DNA from: Gadus chalcogrammus
Taxonomy: Eukaryota > Chordata > Actinopteri > Gadiformes > Gadidae
Reading direction: 5' to 3'
DNA: 64,000 bases
NCBI RefSeq assembly: GCF_026213295.1
Contig: NC_079426.1
Span: 15,635,518-15,699,517, forward strand
A model generated the notes under the pieces. That model did no database searches and was not told where the DNA came from. It saw only the letters and a program-made list of their open reading frames with translations. The translations under genes were made by a program, and so were the position numbers. Below are positions 1 to 10,370 of the stretch, piece after piece. How positions within the stretch are numbered: position 1 is the stretch's first letter; every line of letters begins with the position of its first letter.

Positions 1-200
1 GCACGTAACACATCCAATGACATGTAATTTCTGGCACTTTCTCCATCATTTTATGAAAATAAAAGTTGGCTTCTAGGCCTAGCTTACTTTTTGTTCTGTT
101 GAAACATGTCAATGTTGTATCTCAACGCTAATAATTAACAGCGGCGTACAACGGTTGCGTTCAATGTTTATTGTAATGATTTCAACTCTCTGTGCCCCAG

Positions 201-3200
201 GCACCAACAGCAGCTGAACGTCATGTTCGTTGGAGGACCCAACACAAGAAAAGACTATCACATCGAGGAAGGAGAAGAGGTGAGAGAAAGGGCCCCGAGA
301 ACCCCCCTCCGCAAGAGACCCTCTCAGCTCAGTCAAGGCGCTCACCCAATTCAGAGGGCGTTATTAGCATAGAACATTCTAAAACAAGATCCAACTAAAG
401 ATAAAATAAAAAGGGATATGAAAAGTCTGACCATTTAAATATATAATATAATTGTCTGAAATACAATATAGTACCAATGTACAGTAAATGTACAGTAAAC
501 AGTTCATACTATAATATAAGATAATGAGGTTATGGTCAGGAGAGTTTTGAATAATCAAACATTTCCTGGAACTGAAATGCTTGTTTTTTTCTCAGTTCTT
601 TCTGTATTCAATCAATTAAAAATCTCACGATTTCCCTGAAACAGAATGTTGCAAATATTGACTTAAAGGCATATTGTACGGGATCCAGTAATATGCACTT
701 TTTAATATGTTGTTGAAATTGGTTTTTACATCCTGACAGCAAATAAATAACTTATGGGCAATGAAAAAGAAGCGAAAAAAAAACAAATTCTGTATCTGCT
801 ATAAACCTGTTAAAAATGCTTACCAATCGGAGACACTGTACCCGAATCTAAAGAACCAATCACAAGCCTGCGCGTTCTCTCCCCTCTGTGTACGAGCCTG
901 AGCCGGCCTGAGCGCGTTCACGGAGGGCAAAGAAAGCGTTGTTGTCATAGTAGTTCATGACAGTGGACTAGTGAGCCTACAACGTTTACACAATGGAAGA
1001 GAAACAACTGAAGTTACCACTGCCACCGTTACTTGCCCCGGTTCATCCTTTTAAAAAGGCAAGAAAAAGAAAGACAGAAACTGAAAAGGCAGCAACAAAA
1101 AAGAAGTCGGAGACTGCTCGAGGAAAAACGAGAATAAATATTGGATTAGCTTTTCAGCGATGGCGACAGCTGAGGGAGTTGAATGGCCTGAAAAGTGATG
1201 CAATGGTTGCCGTTGAAGTAACCCGTAAGCAGCAGCAGCGCTCGTGCACGGCTCTGTGTCGAGGGGTGGGGGCAGGGAGTCCTGAAGGGTGGGGGAGGAG
1301 TTAAACGGAACTCCGAAGAGAAGCTAATTTCAAATCATGCTAGCTCTCTCACATCGTACAGTATAGCTTTAAAGGCATATTGTACGGGATCCAGTAATAT
1401 GCACTTTTTAATATGTTGTTGAAATTGTTTTTTACATCCTGACAGCAATAAATAACTTATGGGCAATGAAAAAGAAGCGAAAAAAAAAACGAATTCTGTA
1501 TCTGCTATAAACCTGTTAAAATGCTTACCAATCGGAGACACTGTACCCGAATCTAAAGAACCAATCACAAGCCTGCGCGTTCTCTCCCCTCTGTGTACGA
1601 GCCTGAGCCGGCCTGAGCGCGTTCACGGAGGGCAAAGAAAGCGTTGTTGTCATAGTAGTTCATGACAGTGGACTAGTGAGCCTACAACGTTTACACAATG
1701 GAAGAGAAACAACTGAAGTTACCACTGCCACCGTTACTTGCCCCGGTTCATCCTTTTAAAAAGGCAAGAAAAAGAAAGACAGAAACTGAAAAGGCAGCAA
1801 CAAAAAAGAAGTTGGAGACTGCTCGAGGAAAAACGAGAATAAATATTGGATTAGCTTTTCAGCGATGGCGACAGCTGAGGGAGTTGAATGGCCTGAAAAG
1901 TGACGCAATGGTTGCCGTTGAAGTAACCCGTAAGCAGCAGCAGCGCTCGTGCACGGCTCTGTGTCGAGGGGTGGGGGCAGGGAGTCCTGAAGGGTGGGGG
2001 AGGAGTTAAACGGAAGTCCGAAGAGAAGCTAATTTCAAATCATGCTAGCTCTCTCACATCGTACAGTATAGCTTTAAGTCTGTTCAAACAGTCCCCTCGA
2101 GCATTCCTTATAATCTGATGGGCCCAAAGTATCATGACTGTGGATGACTTTAATGGACATCTAGGTAGACAGGAAAATGCATCTCAAAACATTAGATACC
2201 TGTGATAAGAACTAATATTATTTTGTCGTTATTTCGTCATTTAGTATAGATATTAAGTTGTTGATTGTTTTTTGATTTTATTTAAGTCATTAAGTAACTA
2301 AATATGATATAAAAGTATATATAGGGTTATATATATACACTGTACACGTAAAGTACACACATATTGTAGGCCTATAATATAATAAGCATAAGTTACTATC
2401 AGTGTGGGACAATATGCCTCAGATTTTGTTCTGATAGTTATCGTATAAATATATAATGGCCACTTCAATCCAGTTAATAAACACCGGCAATTCTGAAATA
2501 TTTCACCGGCACACTGACATAATATTCATTGATGTGTTGATGACACTTGACAATATAATATCAATTCAGTTGATTTTCTTTACCGACCGATAGTTCTTCT
2601 CTCATTAAGATGGTTGGTTTAAGAATTTACTCAAGATATTTATGCACTAATCACTAGAGGGGTTCAATATCACTGCACAAATCTGAACAACATTAATGAC
2701 CCTCAAACAATAGCTTGTTTGTCTCAACCAAAATAGGCAGAAGAATTTTGGTCGCTGGTCTCTTATCACATCTTATTTCTGTCTTACCAGATCTTCTACC
2801 AGCTGAAAGGAGATATGTGTCTGAAGGTAGTTGAAAATGGAAAACACAAGGATGTGCACATCAAAGAAGGAGAGGTGAGTGTGTGCATGCATGTGTGGTT
2901 GGGTGCGTGCACGTGTGGTTGGGTTTGTGCTTTTGTGGTTGGGAGAGTGCTTGGTTAGTTGGCTGTTGTGCATTTGTGGTTGGGTGCGTGCGTGTATGCA
3001 TGTGTGATTCGGTTTCGGTGTTACTCCTGATTATGCATCGCAAATTAAATCTTCAATCAAAAAGTTTCCGAACAATATTATGATGACATTAAGAGCTCCA
3101 TTTTTAGAGTTTAGTCTAAACACTATCGCATTTACAACCTAAAAATTAAATATTCCATGATTCCCTTCAGCAAATTAGTACCGGCATCCAATCGATTGCT

Positions 3201-4897
3201 GGGCTGTTCTTATGCCCATATTTAGATGTTCCTGCTGCCGGCCCGTATCCCCCATTCCCCCCAAAGAGAAGCCAACACTGTAGGACTGGTGGTGGAGAGG
3301 ATGCGGCTACCCACTGAGACGGACTGCCTGAGGTGAGCCACCTGCAAAGACCATGACCCTATCTGAGACTGGGTAATACCATGCATTTGCTATCTTTTAG
3401 CAACAATAACAATAGCAAAATGTCATAATAATATCACTATTACGATATGTTTGCCAATTGACCTGTCAAATATGATATCCAATATCACATTCACTAGTAT
3501 TTCATCAAATATGACTAGAATGTTTGAATTTAAAGTGGTTACGACATATTTTGTGGTTTCAGGTACTATGTTGACAATTCAACAGAAATTCTGTTTGAGA
3601 GGTGGTTCTTCTGTCAGAACCTAGGAACGCAACTGGTGCCTATAATAAAGGAGTAAGGCCAATTTAAATTTAGACTGTGCACCTTGTTTTTGACAGTATC
3701 CCTAAGAACAAAGAGAAAGTGCACCTATCTAACATAGTACCTGACTCCCTCAGGTTCTTTGCCACGAATCAGCACAAAACAGGAAAACCTGATCCAAGTG
3801 AGTTAGTTGAAATTTGATCATATTAATCTGCTCTTATATCTGCGCTTGATCCAAAAGAGGCTCCATTGTATCACAATTGTTGTTTGCATGTGTGTGTGCG
3901 CGTGTGTATTTGTGTGTATGTGTGTGTGTGTGATTGTGAATGTGTGTTTGTGTGTGTGGCCGATCAGACGAAATCTTCCGGCAGCCTCCGTTCCCCATGA
4001 ACACCATGAACGTGATGTCCCCATTCTGCTTCAAGGACTGGCTTGATAAACAGAGGGGCCCCCTGGCCGCCGGGGGCCACATAGACGTGTTCGGAGCGCA
4101 GTTCGAGACTGAGGTCAACCATGGTCAACTAAACCCTTCTGTTTTCTATAATTTGATTCATACATTCATACATCTCTTTATTAACCTCACAAAGCCAGCC
4201 TAAGAAAACAATCATCAGGATCTTCCTCAGGATCTTCCTCACCCACTACCAGCGAGTCCCCCCAAGTTCTCAGTATAAATGCTTTTAACTACGTTCCCCG
4301 CAGGTGATTCTGTATGGAGCCGGGCAGACAGAACTGTGTACGAAACAAAATGATGCTTGGATTTGGCAGCAGGTGCGTGAATCACATCCATGTTTCCGTC
4401 TCTTGCTGTATAAGGTCACCGATAACAACCATGCTTGCCGCTGTTGTTTTATCCCAGAGGGATATAGCAATGACCAGTCTATGCAAGACCCAAACTGTAA
4501 ACCCTTTTGTCTTTCTTTGTTAATTTTTCTCTCTCTTTCTCTTTCTCTTCTGTGTGTGTTTCTTCCCAGGAGGGCTCGTCAACAGTAACTATAGACGATC
4601 AGGAATTTTCTCTTTCTTCTGGAGACAGTTTACTTATTCTGGCGCAGAGCCAGTGAGTGGGACATGAAATATATGCGTGTGTGTGTGTTGGCTGGTGTGT
4701 GCGTGCACGCACTCATGTTTCTGTGTCTGTGTGCTTTTAGTACTGAAATCATGAAGGATGCGCTAATAATCTTTTATCGAGATTTATGAAATATTTCTAA
4801 CTGTGTCTTTTTTTTCTGCTGTAGGTATCAATGGCTGAGGGAAAATGGTACTGTGGCCTTGTTCGTGGTTCAGAACCCAGAGAGGAAAATACATTGA
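201..4897 (+). CDS. haao: 3-hydroxyanthranilate 3,4-dioxygenase, exons 2-9 (5' partial)
   Basis: This gene encodes the cytosolic, non-haem-iron enzyme that opens the ring of 3-hydroxyanthranilate in the kynurenine-to-NAD/quinolinate pathway. Exons that join in frame are 201-279, 2791-2874, 3226-3332, 3563-3652, 3754-3797, 3968-4113, 4304-4372, 4570-4652 and 4825-4897 (stop TGA 4895-4897); all introns are GT-AG. They encode about 257 residues against 286 in human, so only exon 1 (about 30 residues) is missing, to the left of the window. Known family iron ligands are visible: the His and Glu of DYHIEEGEE in the first visible exon (human H47 and E53) and the His of RIPHSPQR (H91). The substrate Arg residues are present in TRKDYH and SPQR. 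The first visible base, 201, completes a codon begun in exon 1. The 2.5 kb intron 280-2790 carries two tandem TTAA elements. I see no disabling mutation in the visible exons. Symbol assignment is from remembered family sequence, not a search. Confidence 0.95.
667..1368 (+). mobile_element. TTAA-target element, tandem copy A (haao intron)
   Basis: A 702 bp unit is bounded by TTAA (663-666 and 1369-1372) and by imperfect inverted termini, AGGCATATTGTACG on the left and the reverse complement of CGTACAGTATAGCT on the right. TTAA duplication is typical of piggyBac and Kolobok superfamilies; no transposase is present. It contains a 103-codon reading frame (993-1304) with a basic, Lys/Arg-rich start and the segment [20 protein letters not shown]. 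That segment is shared with the element at 41335. After VAVE the DNA reads GTAACC, which could be a splice donor, so the peptide may be the first exon of a longer transposon protein. Confidence 0.75.
1373..2073 (+). mobile_element. TTAA-target element, tandem copy B (haao intron)
   Basis: This is a near-identical copy of the preceding unit. It is bounded by the shared TTAA (1369-1372) and a third TTAA (2074-2077). Its reading frame (1698-2009) differs by one residue (KKKL for KKKS). The arrangement TTAA-element-TTAA-element-TTAA fits either insertion of a second copy into the duplicated target of the first, or unequal duplication. The few differences show that the second copy is recent. Confidence 0.75.
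2878..3005 (+). repeat. GTGTGGTTGGGTGCGTGC-like minisatellite in haao intron
   Basis: Imperfect tandem units containing TGTGGTTGGG repeat directly after the donor of the exon ending at 2874. The tract is purine/T rich and creates several spurious open frames on both strands. Confidence 0.7.
3884..3958 (+). repeat. TG microsatellite in haao intron
   Basis: An imperfect (TG)n tract ends about ten bases before the acceptor of the exon at 3968. It is a simple repeat. It lies in the place of a polypyrimidine tract, so that intron end has an unusually poor acceptor context. Confidence 0.75.
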
Positions 4898-5076
4898 TCA
4901 GATGCTCTTCTTTCACAAACATACACTCAAGAACACATATCCAAGTCTATACGTTATGGTCCAATCATTTCACTGCTTGACTTTTAGGATGGATTCCAGT
5001 GCCTTGAACTGCGGTATATTCTGCCTTAACTATTCAACTTCTGTACCAAGTTGAAGAGCAAACTCTATGAAGTATT

Positions 5077-5082
5077 ATTAAA
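5077..5082 (+). promoter_or_regulatory. candidate haao polyadenylation signal ATTAAA
   Basis: An ATTAAA hexamer lies 180 bases after the haao stop. No AATAAA occurs before the hAT end at 5474. A single hexamer is weak evidence. Confidence 0.35.
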
Positions 5083-5100
5083 AGTTAATTATACACTTCT

Positions 5101-5345
5101 TTAGAAGTGTTAGTACTCCAAGGGGAATTGCAATTGATTTGTATTACTTACTTTGTAGCCTTCCAACTTTGTTCTCATTGTCATTATATAAAGGGTTAGT
5201 TATAATTAGGTTCGGTATAATGAAATTGGTTACAACTGAAAAGACACCTACTTCCCTTTCTAGTAGAGGTCCCTCTATTTTATTTTCACCACATCCACTT
5301 AAGTTTGTATACAAAGTTTTAATCTTGAAATATAGCTGTGAGCAG
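5101..5345 (+). repeat. dispersed low-copy repeat downstream of haao
   Basis: This segment, beginning TTAGAAGTGTTAGTACTCCA, is collinear with 43140-43260 and, after an interruption, with 43560-43630. The block around TTTTCACCACATCCACT recurs at about 53280-53350 and 54560-54620. No coding content or terminal structure is seen, so the repeat class is unknown. Confidence 0.6.
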
Positions 5346-5473
5346 CAATGTGGGTGTCAAGCATAATGGGACTCGATAAACTAATTCTGCCGGGCAGACG
5401 TAATCGGCTAGGCGGCTACATGACGACCGTATAGGTAATCGGTAACGTCGACAGCTGGTGGAATGAACTAGAG

Positions 5474-5800
5474 CAGTGGTTCTCAAACTTTTTACCATGA
5501 GTACCACCTTAGAAATGATTTGGCTCTCCAAGTACCACCAGAATTAAAATAAAGTGCATAGGCCTATAACTACATAGAGTTTACACAGAAGGCATTAATA
5601 TTAATATTGCGATTTACTATTCACTTAACTTTACTTGACTGAAGCAACCAACTGTCTGCATTAAAACATTCACAGCACTGAATATTAATTTTAACAACTG
5701 CAGTTAACCAATCATGTGATGTAAATTGTACTGCATCAAAACATTCAACGAATTGAACATGAATATTTAAATACTGGAGTCAAACAATCATGTTATAAGC

Positions 5801-5831
<31 letters not shown>

Positions 5832-6231
5832 CTTATTTATAATGCACTTTATATTCAAGAATCTCAAAGTGCTTCAGAGAAAAAAAATACCAAAAAAACT
5901 ATTAAAAAGGGGGAACCTCAAAGAAAGTTTAGCTAAATGCTCTTTTAAAGAGATGGGTTTTGAGGTTCCGCAATTGCAACATTAATCCTGCACAGCAAAG
6001 AGAGAAATCATGTGTACAGCGAAAACACTGTAATCAAACTATCATTAGTAAGAACAAGTGTATTATAGAAAAACAACGTATTCAGTATTTAAACTACTGC
6101 AGTAAGTGCCATAAGGTCAGAATATAAACTATGTTTAGGTTTGAAGGAGAATGTACTCAGGCACACATTGAAAATTAAGAATAAAAAAGAAATTGGTAAT
6201 GGCGACTCTGGGCTTATCATGCTTAGTGAGA
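5474..6231 (-). mobile_element. hAT (ZBED-like) element, detached 3' end
   Basis: The segment starts with the terminal sequence CAGTGGTTCTCAAACTTTTT, preceded by AACTAGAG (5466-5473). The other end of this transposon is at 28053, with terminus CAGCCGTTCTCAATC preceded by CTCTAGTT, which is the reverse complement of AACTAGAG. Both termini now read in the same direction; a real element needs them inverted. This 758 bp piece is therefore the 3' part of the hAT at 28053-31927, separated by the 18 kb inversion. It is interrupted at 6231 by the giant palindrome (TSD AGTGAGA, 6225-6231). An (AAT)n tract (about 5806-5829) and a stretch near 5830-5990 resembling the repeat at 61420 lie inside. Confidence 0.8.
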
Positions 6232-8763
6232 CAACACAGTCTCACTCCGAGAACGTCAAATACCGACTGTTGGCAAAGGCCCTTTAGCGTCGGTGACTGA
6301 CGGGAAAGGTACCCTTTTTATTCGCTCGGTGACGGTAAAGGTACCCTTCGGCGTCTTCTGCATACGGAATGGGGGGTGCCTCACTACGTCTCTAATAGAC
6401 GATGTGAGCATCTTTCCTATTGGATAGTTTTTTAGGATATTCTTCTGTGAAAATGGCGGACATACTTTTTATCCTGGGTGGAAAATATGATATTTTAGAA
6501 TAGTTACACCATTAAAAGTGTTTATGTAAACCTTTTTAGCGAGAAATGTGCATTTTACTTTCATAATCGTCGTTCGGCGAATGTGAAGGATGTTTGGTTT
6601 GATAGATATGACGAAGAATATTTCATCGGGCGATAATGGCCGGCGTACAGGCATCCCGGGCTCACGAAAATAGGTGACACTGTCACGTTATTTAATCTAT
6701 TGAAACGTGATCAGGTACACGTATTTTCTAAATGTTCGTGTCAAAAAGCACATTTTTCAAACTCATGCATATCAATTGGAAGTATTTGTCGTGATTTGTC
6801 ACTAAGCACGACTTCCATCTAAGGTTCTGTCCGGGAGCTTTCTCCCTATTGTCCCTTAAGGAGCTCCGTACAGAACATTTATTGTTAAAAATTGTCTGTG
6901 ATAACTAAGAATATGACAGCTTTTCCAGTCTCACCAATATGCGCACAGATCGCACGGTTTGACACTTTCAAGATGCGTGCAGTAGCCTACATACGCCAAA
7001 TGACCATTTCGTGTGCATACGATACGCAAAACCCAGCATTAACTACTGTGGAGGGCGGATACGTCCATTTCGCGTGCATATGTGCATATGATACGAAAAA
7101 CCCAGCATTAACTGAATGGGAGATGCAATATTTTAGGACAGATTCACCATTTAACGTGTTTCTAATGACATTTCTAGCGAGAAATGTACTTTTCCCTTGA
7201 ATAATCCTCAGTCAGTGAATGTGTATGATCTTTATTAATCTTTATTATCTGAATGGGAAATGCAGCTCACGTGTTTCCTGCTTTTGTGTTATTAAACCGT
7301 TACTTTATGTAACTTTTAATGATATCATCTTGTTAGAAACACGTACGTTTTCGTGAACACTGGATTACGTCGCATTTCAACATAAAATAGCGTGTTATAC
7401 ACACACACACACACACACACACACTGCATTTCGCTGCCAAATAAATAAATACTAAGGCAGAATAAAGAATAAATTAATTCATTATCATTCAACTTCAACA
7501 TGCGTTATTACAGTATAGTGGTGGAGGGATGACGTGTGTTGGCCAACCCGGAAGTGAGCGTCGCCCTGGGTTCCCTTGACAAAAAGCCAACGGGTTTTTC
7601 CATTTGATTTTGGATTATTGCAGAAAAATTAGCATCTTTGAAGCACCTCCTCAAAAACTGAAAATAAATAAAAATAACTGTGCTCCAAAGAAAGAAATGT
7701 AAACCAATGCATTCCGAATGGGAGTGTTTCTCCGATTTTTCCATGCTACACAGAACGAAATGTAAACCCATGCAAATAAAGACTTCATGGTCATAATCAT
7801 TTAAATATCATTAATCTCCTGAGGGTGGTATTCTATTTTTTTCAACGGGGCTGAATCCAGTCACTTGACCGTCATGGTTGCTATGGTGGTTGCTATCCAC
7901 CAGCCCCTCTAATCCTTACATGGCTCTAAAAACCACGCGGCAAATGAGCTGCCGTAATTTGTGTTGTTTTTGTCGTAAACTAGTGTCCGATGGTTAAAAA
8001 ATAGACGGATATTCCAAGGTATCCTTAAAAGGCAGCTTGGATGTTTTTATTTTCTGCAGTTTAGACTTTTTCTATAACCTATTTTTGAAAGCAAAACACC
8101 AAGCTCATTGATTTAACGAGGCAGGGTTATTTGAAACAATTTATTAAATAAATATTTATGAGAGGTCATTCCTTCTCCTGAGTTTTCTTCCTATTTATGT
8201 CTAGTGTACAACCCTACTGTCCACAAGCATCACCCCCCCCCCTCCCCATATGGATTTGGAGAATTGTTGCCACGTCCCAGTGGTGGAGGTATCATATATA
8301 TGAAAGAGGGCATTCAATTATACTACAATGATCAATTAGGAGGCCGAAGCCCTAAAGGAAGTGATGCAATAGGTGACTGGGTCGACGACATTTAAGTAAG
8401 CTTTACTTTGAGGTCTCTTATATATCAAAGGGGGTCTCAAAGGACGCATACGCTTCAACCTGTGGCTCCGGTCCTACAGGAAATGACTCAGCAAGTGCTC
8501 CATCTCGTTGCACCTGCACCCAGCGGCTCGCTTGCAAGATTTTGGCCTGAAGTTATTCCCAGACCTACACCGTAGCCATCCAACCTGCATATCTGAGAAT
8601 CAGGCCTCTCTTTAATAATGACAAAATGTATGAGAGAAATACACATTAACTTTTGACTCATAAGCGGCGTGGTGCCGGCTCCTTTTGACCTTTTGACCCC
8701 AGACTTCTGGGGGAATAGCTGAATCAATTCATTAGTCAATCAAAAGCATGTAAAGAGGGAGAA

Positions 8764-9267
8764 CAAGGTGTCCTTCAACATCTACGCTTCCAGGCGATTG
8801 CAACGGTGCCACACATGAGCATATTCGAACATGTTTAATGGAAGTAATTAGCTGTCGAAATTGGAGGCCTTAATCAATAATGAGCAGCTATTGATTTGCT
8901 TCCCGATAGAAATTTGTGACAAATGACATGTTATTTAGCCTCTACACGTTGAGTTGAGTCCAATGACACCAAGCATGACACTCTAGAAAATGGTAACATG
9001 TATTTTACATGGTACACCTAGGTCTAGGACATGATCTCGGTGTAGCAAGAGGGCGAGCTTGATCTCATTGGACTCAGCTTAACGTGTAGATGCTAAATAA
9101 CATGTAATTTGTCAAAAATCTCCATCGGGAAGCAAATCTATAGCTGGTCATTATTGATAAAGGCCTCCAAAATCGACAGCTAATTACTACCCCGAAACAT
9201 ATTCAAATATGATCATGTGTGGCACTGTTGCAATCGCCTCAAAACGTAGATGTCAAAGGACACCTTG
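8764..9267. repeat. nested imperfect palindrome inside the left arm
   Basis: Within the left arm, the sequence beginning CAAGGTGTCCTTCAACATCT is mirrored by one ending at 9267 (AAAGGACACCTTG), with the centre near 9015. The right arm (about 10828-11331) and both arms of copy 2 carry the same hairpin. Divergence between its halves is much higher than between the main arms, so this fold is older. Confidence 0.75.
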
Positions 9268-9330
9268 TTTGCCCCGTTACGTAACCGGGAAGATATTTTC
9301 ATACTTCTAATGAATTGATTCATATTTTAA

Positions 9331-9348
9331 GGTTCTCGGAGTGAGACT
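9331..9348 (-). repeat. internal inverted copy of the palindrome terminus
   Basis: GGTTCTCGGAGTGAGACT is the reverse complement of the outer terminus core AGTCTCACTCCGAGAACC. Its mirror is at 10747-10764. Each arm therefore looks like a unit with inverted termini (6232-9348 and 10747-13865) flanking a central 1.4 kb, like a composite transposon. Confidence 0.7.
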
Positions 9349-9724
9349 TTAAGCGGCTGCAGCAGAAGTGTTGAGACGAAAGATGATATCAAGACATTTA
9401 TAGAATATTCACATTCACATTATGATTCTTCGTCATAACATCCGACCAAACATCCTTTACAGTCACCAAGCGAGGATTATGAAAGTCCAGGCCCCCCCTT
9501 CCGGCACTCAAGGTCCGACTGGGCCAAGTTTAGGGCAGGAAGGGCCCCCCATTCCGGCCCTCGGGGTCCGACCGGGCCAAGTTTCGGTGCGGGGATCCCA
9601 GTTAGGCCTTAGAATAAGGTATTCAAATTTCAGGGCGGTAGGACCTTCCTATCTCAAAAACTGTTTTTCCACCACATTCTGAACCATTAGGTCTTGCAGG
9701 TAACACATCTGAGGGGCTTTGTCC

Positions 9725-10370
9725 TTTAGGCCGAAGCCCTAAAGGAAGTGATGCAATAGGTGACTGGGTCGACAACATTTAAGTATGCTTTACTTTGAGG
9801 TCTCTTATATATATCAAAGGGGGTCTCAAAGGACGCATACGCTTCAACCTGTGGCTCCAGCCCTACAGGAAATGACTCAGCAAGTGCTCCATCTCGTTGC
9901 ACCTGCACCCAGCGGCTCGCTTGCAAGATTTTGGCCTGAAGTTCTTCCCAGACCTACACCCTAGCCATCCAACACGCATATCTTAGAATCAGGCTTCTCT
10001 TTAATAATGACAAAAAGCTATTAGAGAAATACACATTCACTTTTTGTTATCTCATAAGCGGCGTGGTGCCGGCTCCTTTTGACCTTTTGACCCCAGACTT
10101 CAAAAACGTGGCCACAGGCCAGCTGTGACTACACACCTTAAGCCACAAATGTACACCTCCATCCCACAAAAAATAGGGACTAGAAACTAACCTCTGTCTT
10201 ATGTACATTTACCGTACTGTGGGAGGTCACGCCCCTTTTCCGGCCTTTTCGAGATAGCTAGGGATGCTAAAATGTTTACACACATTTCCCGGGGCACCGA
10301 GAACGACATATCCGAGATTTGGAGTTCTAGCCCTTAGAGAAAAAAAGTTTTCCCAAATGGACTGTAATTT
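9725..10370 (+). other. asymmetric central spacer of palindrome copy 1
   Basis: This is the only non-palindromic part of the element. Its first 390 bases repeat the arm segment 8342-8700 in the same orientation, and the rest (from about 10097) is unique. The diverged relative at 24660-25320 has the same order without the duplication. In copy 2 the spacer (35421-36066) is in reverse orientation. Confidence 0.75.
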
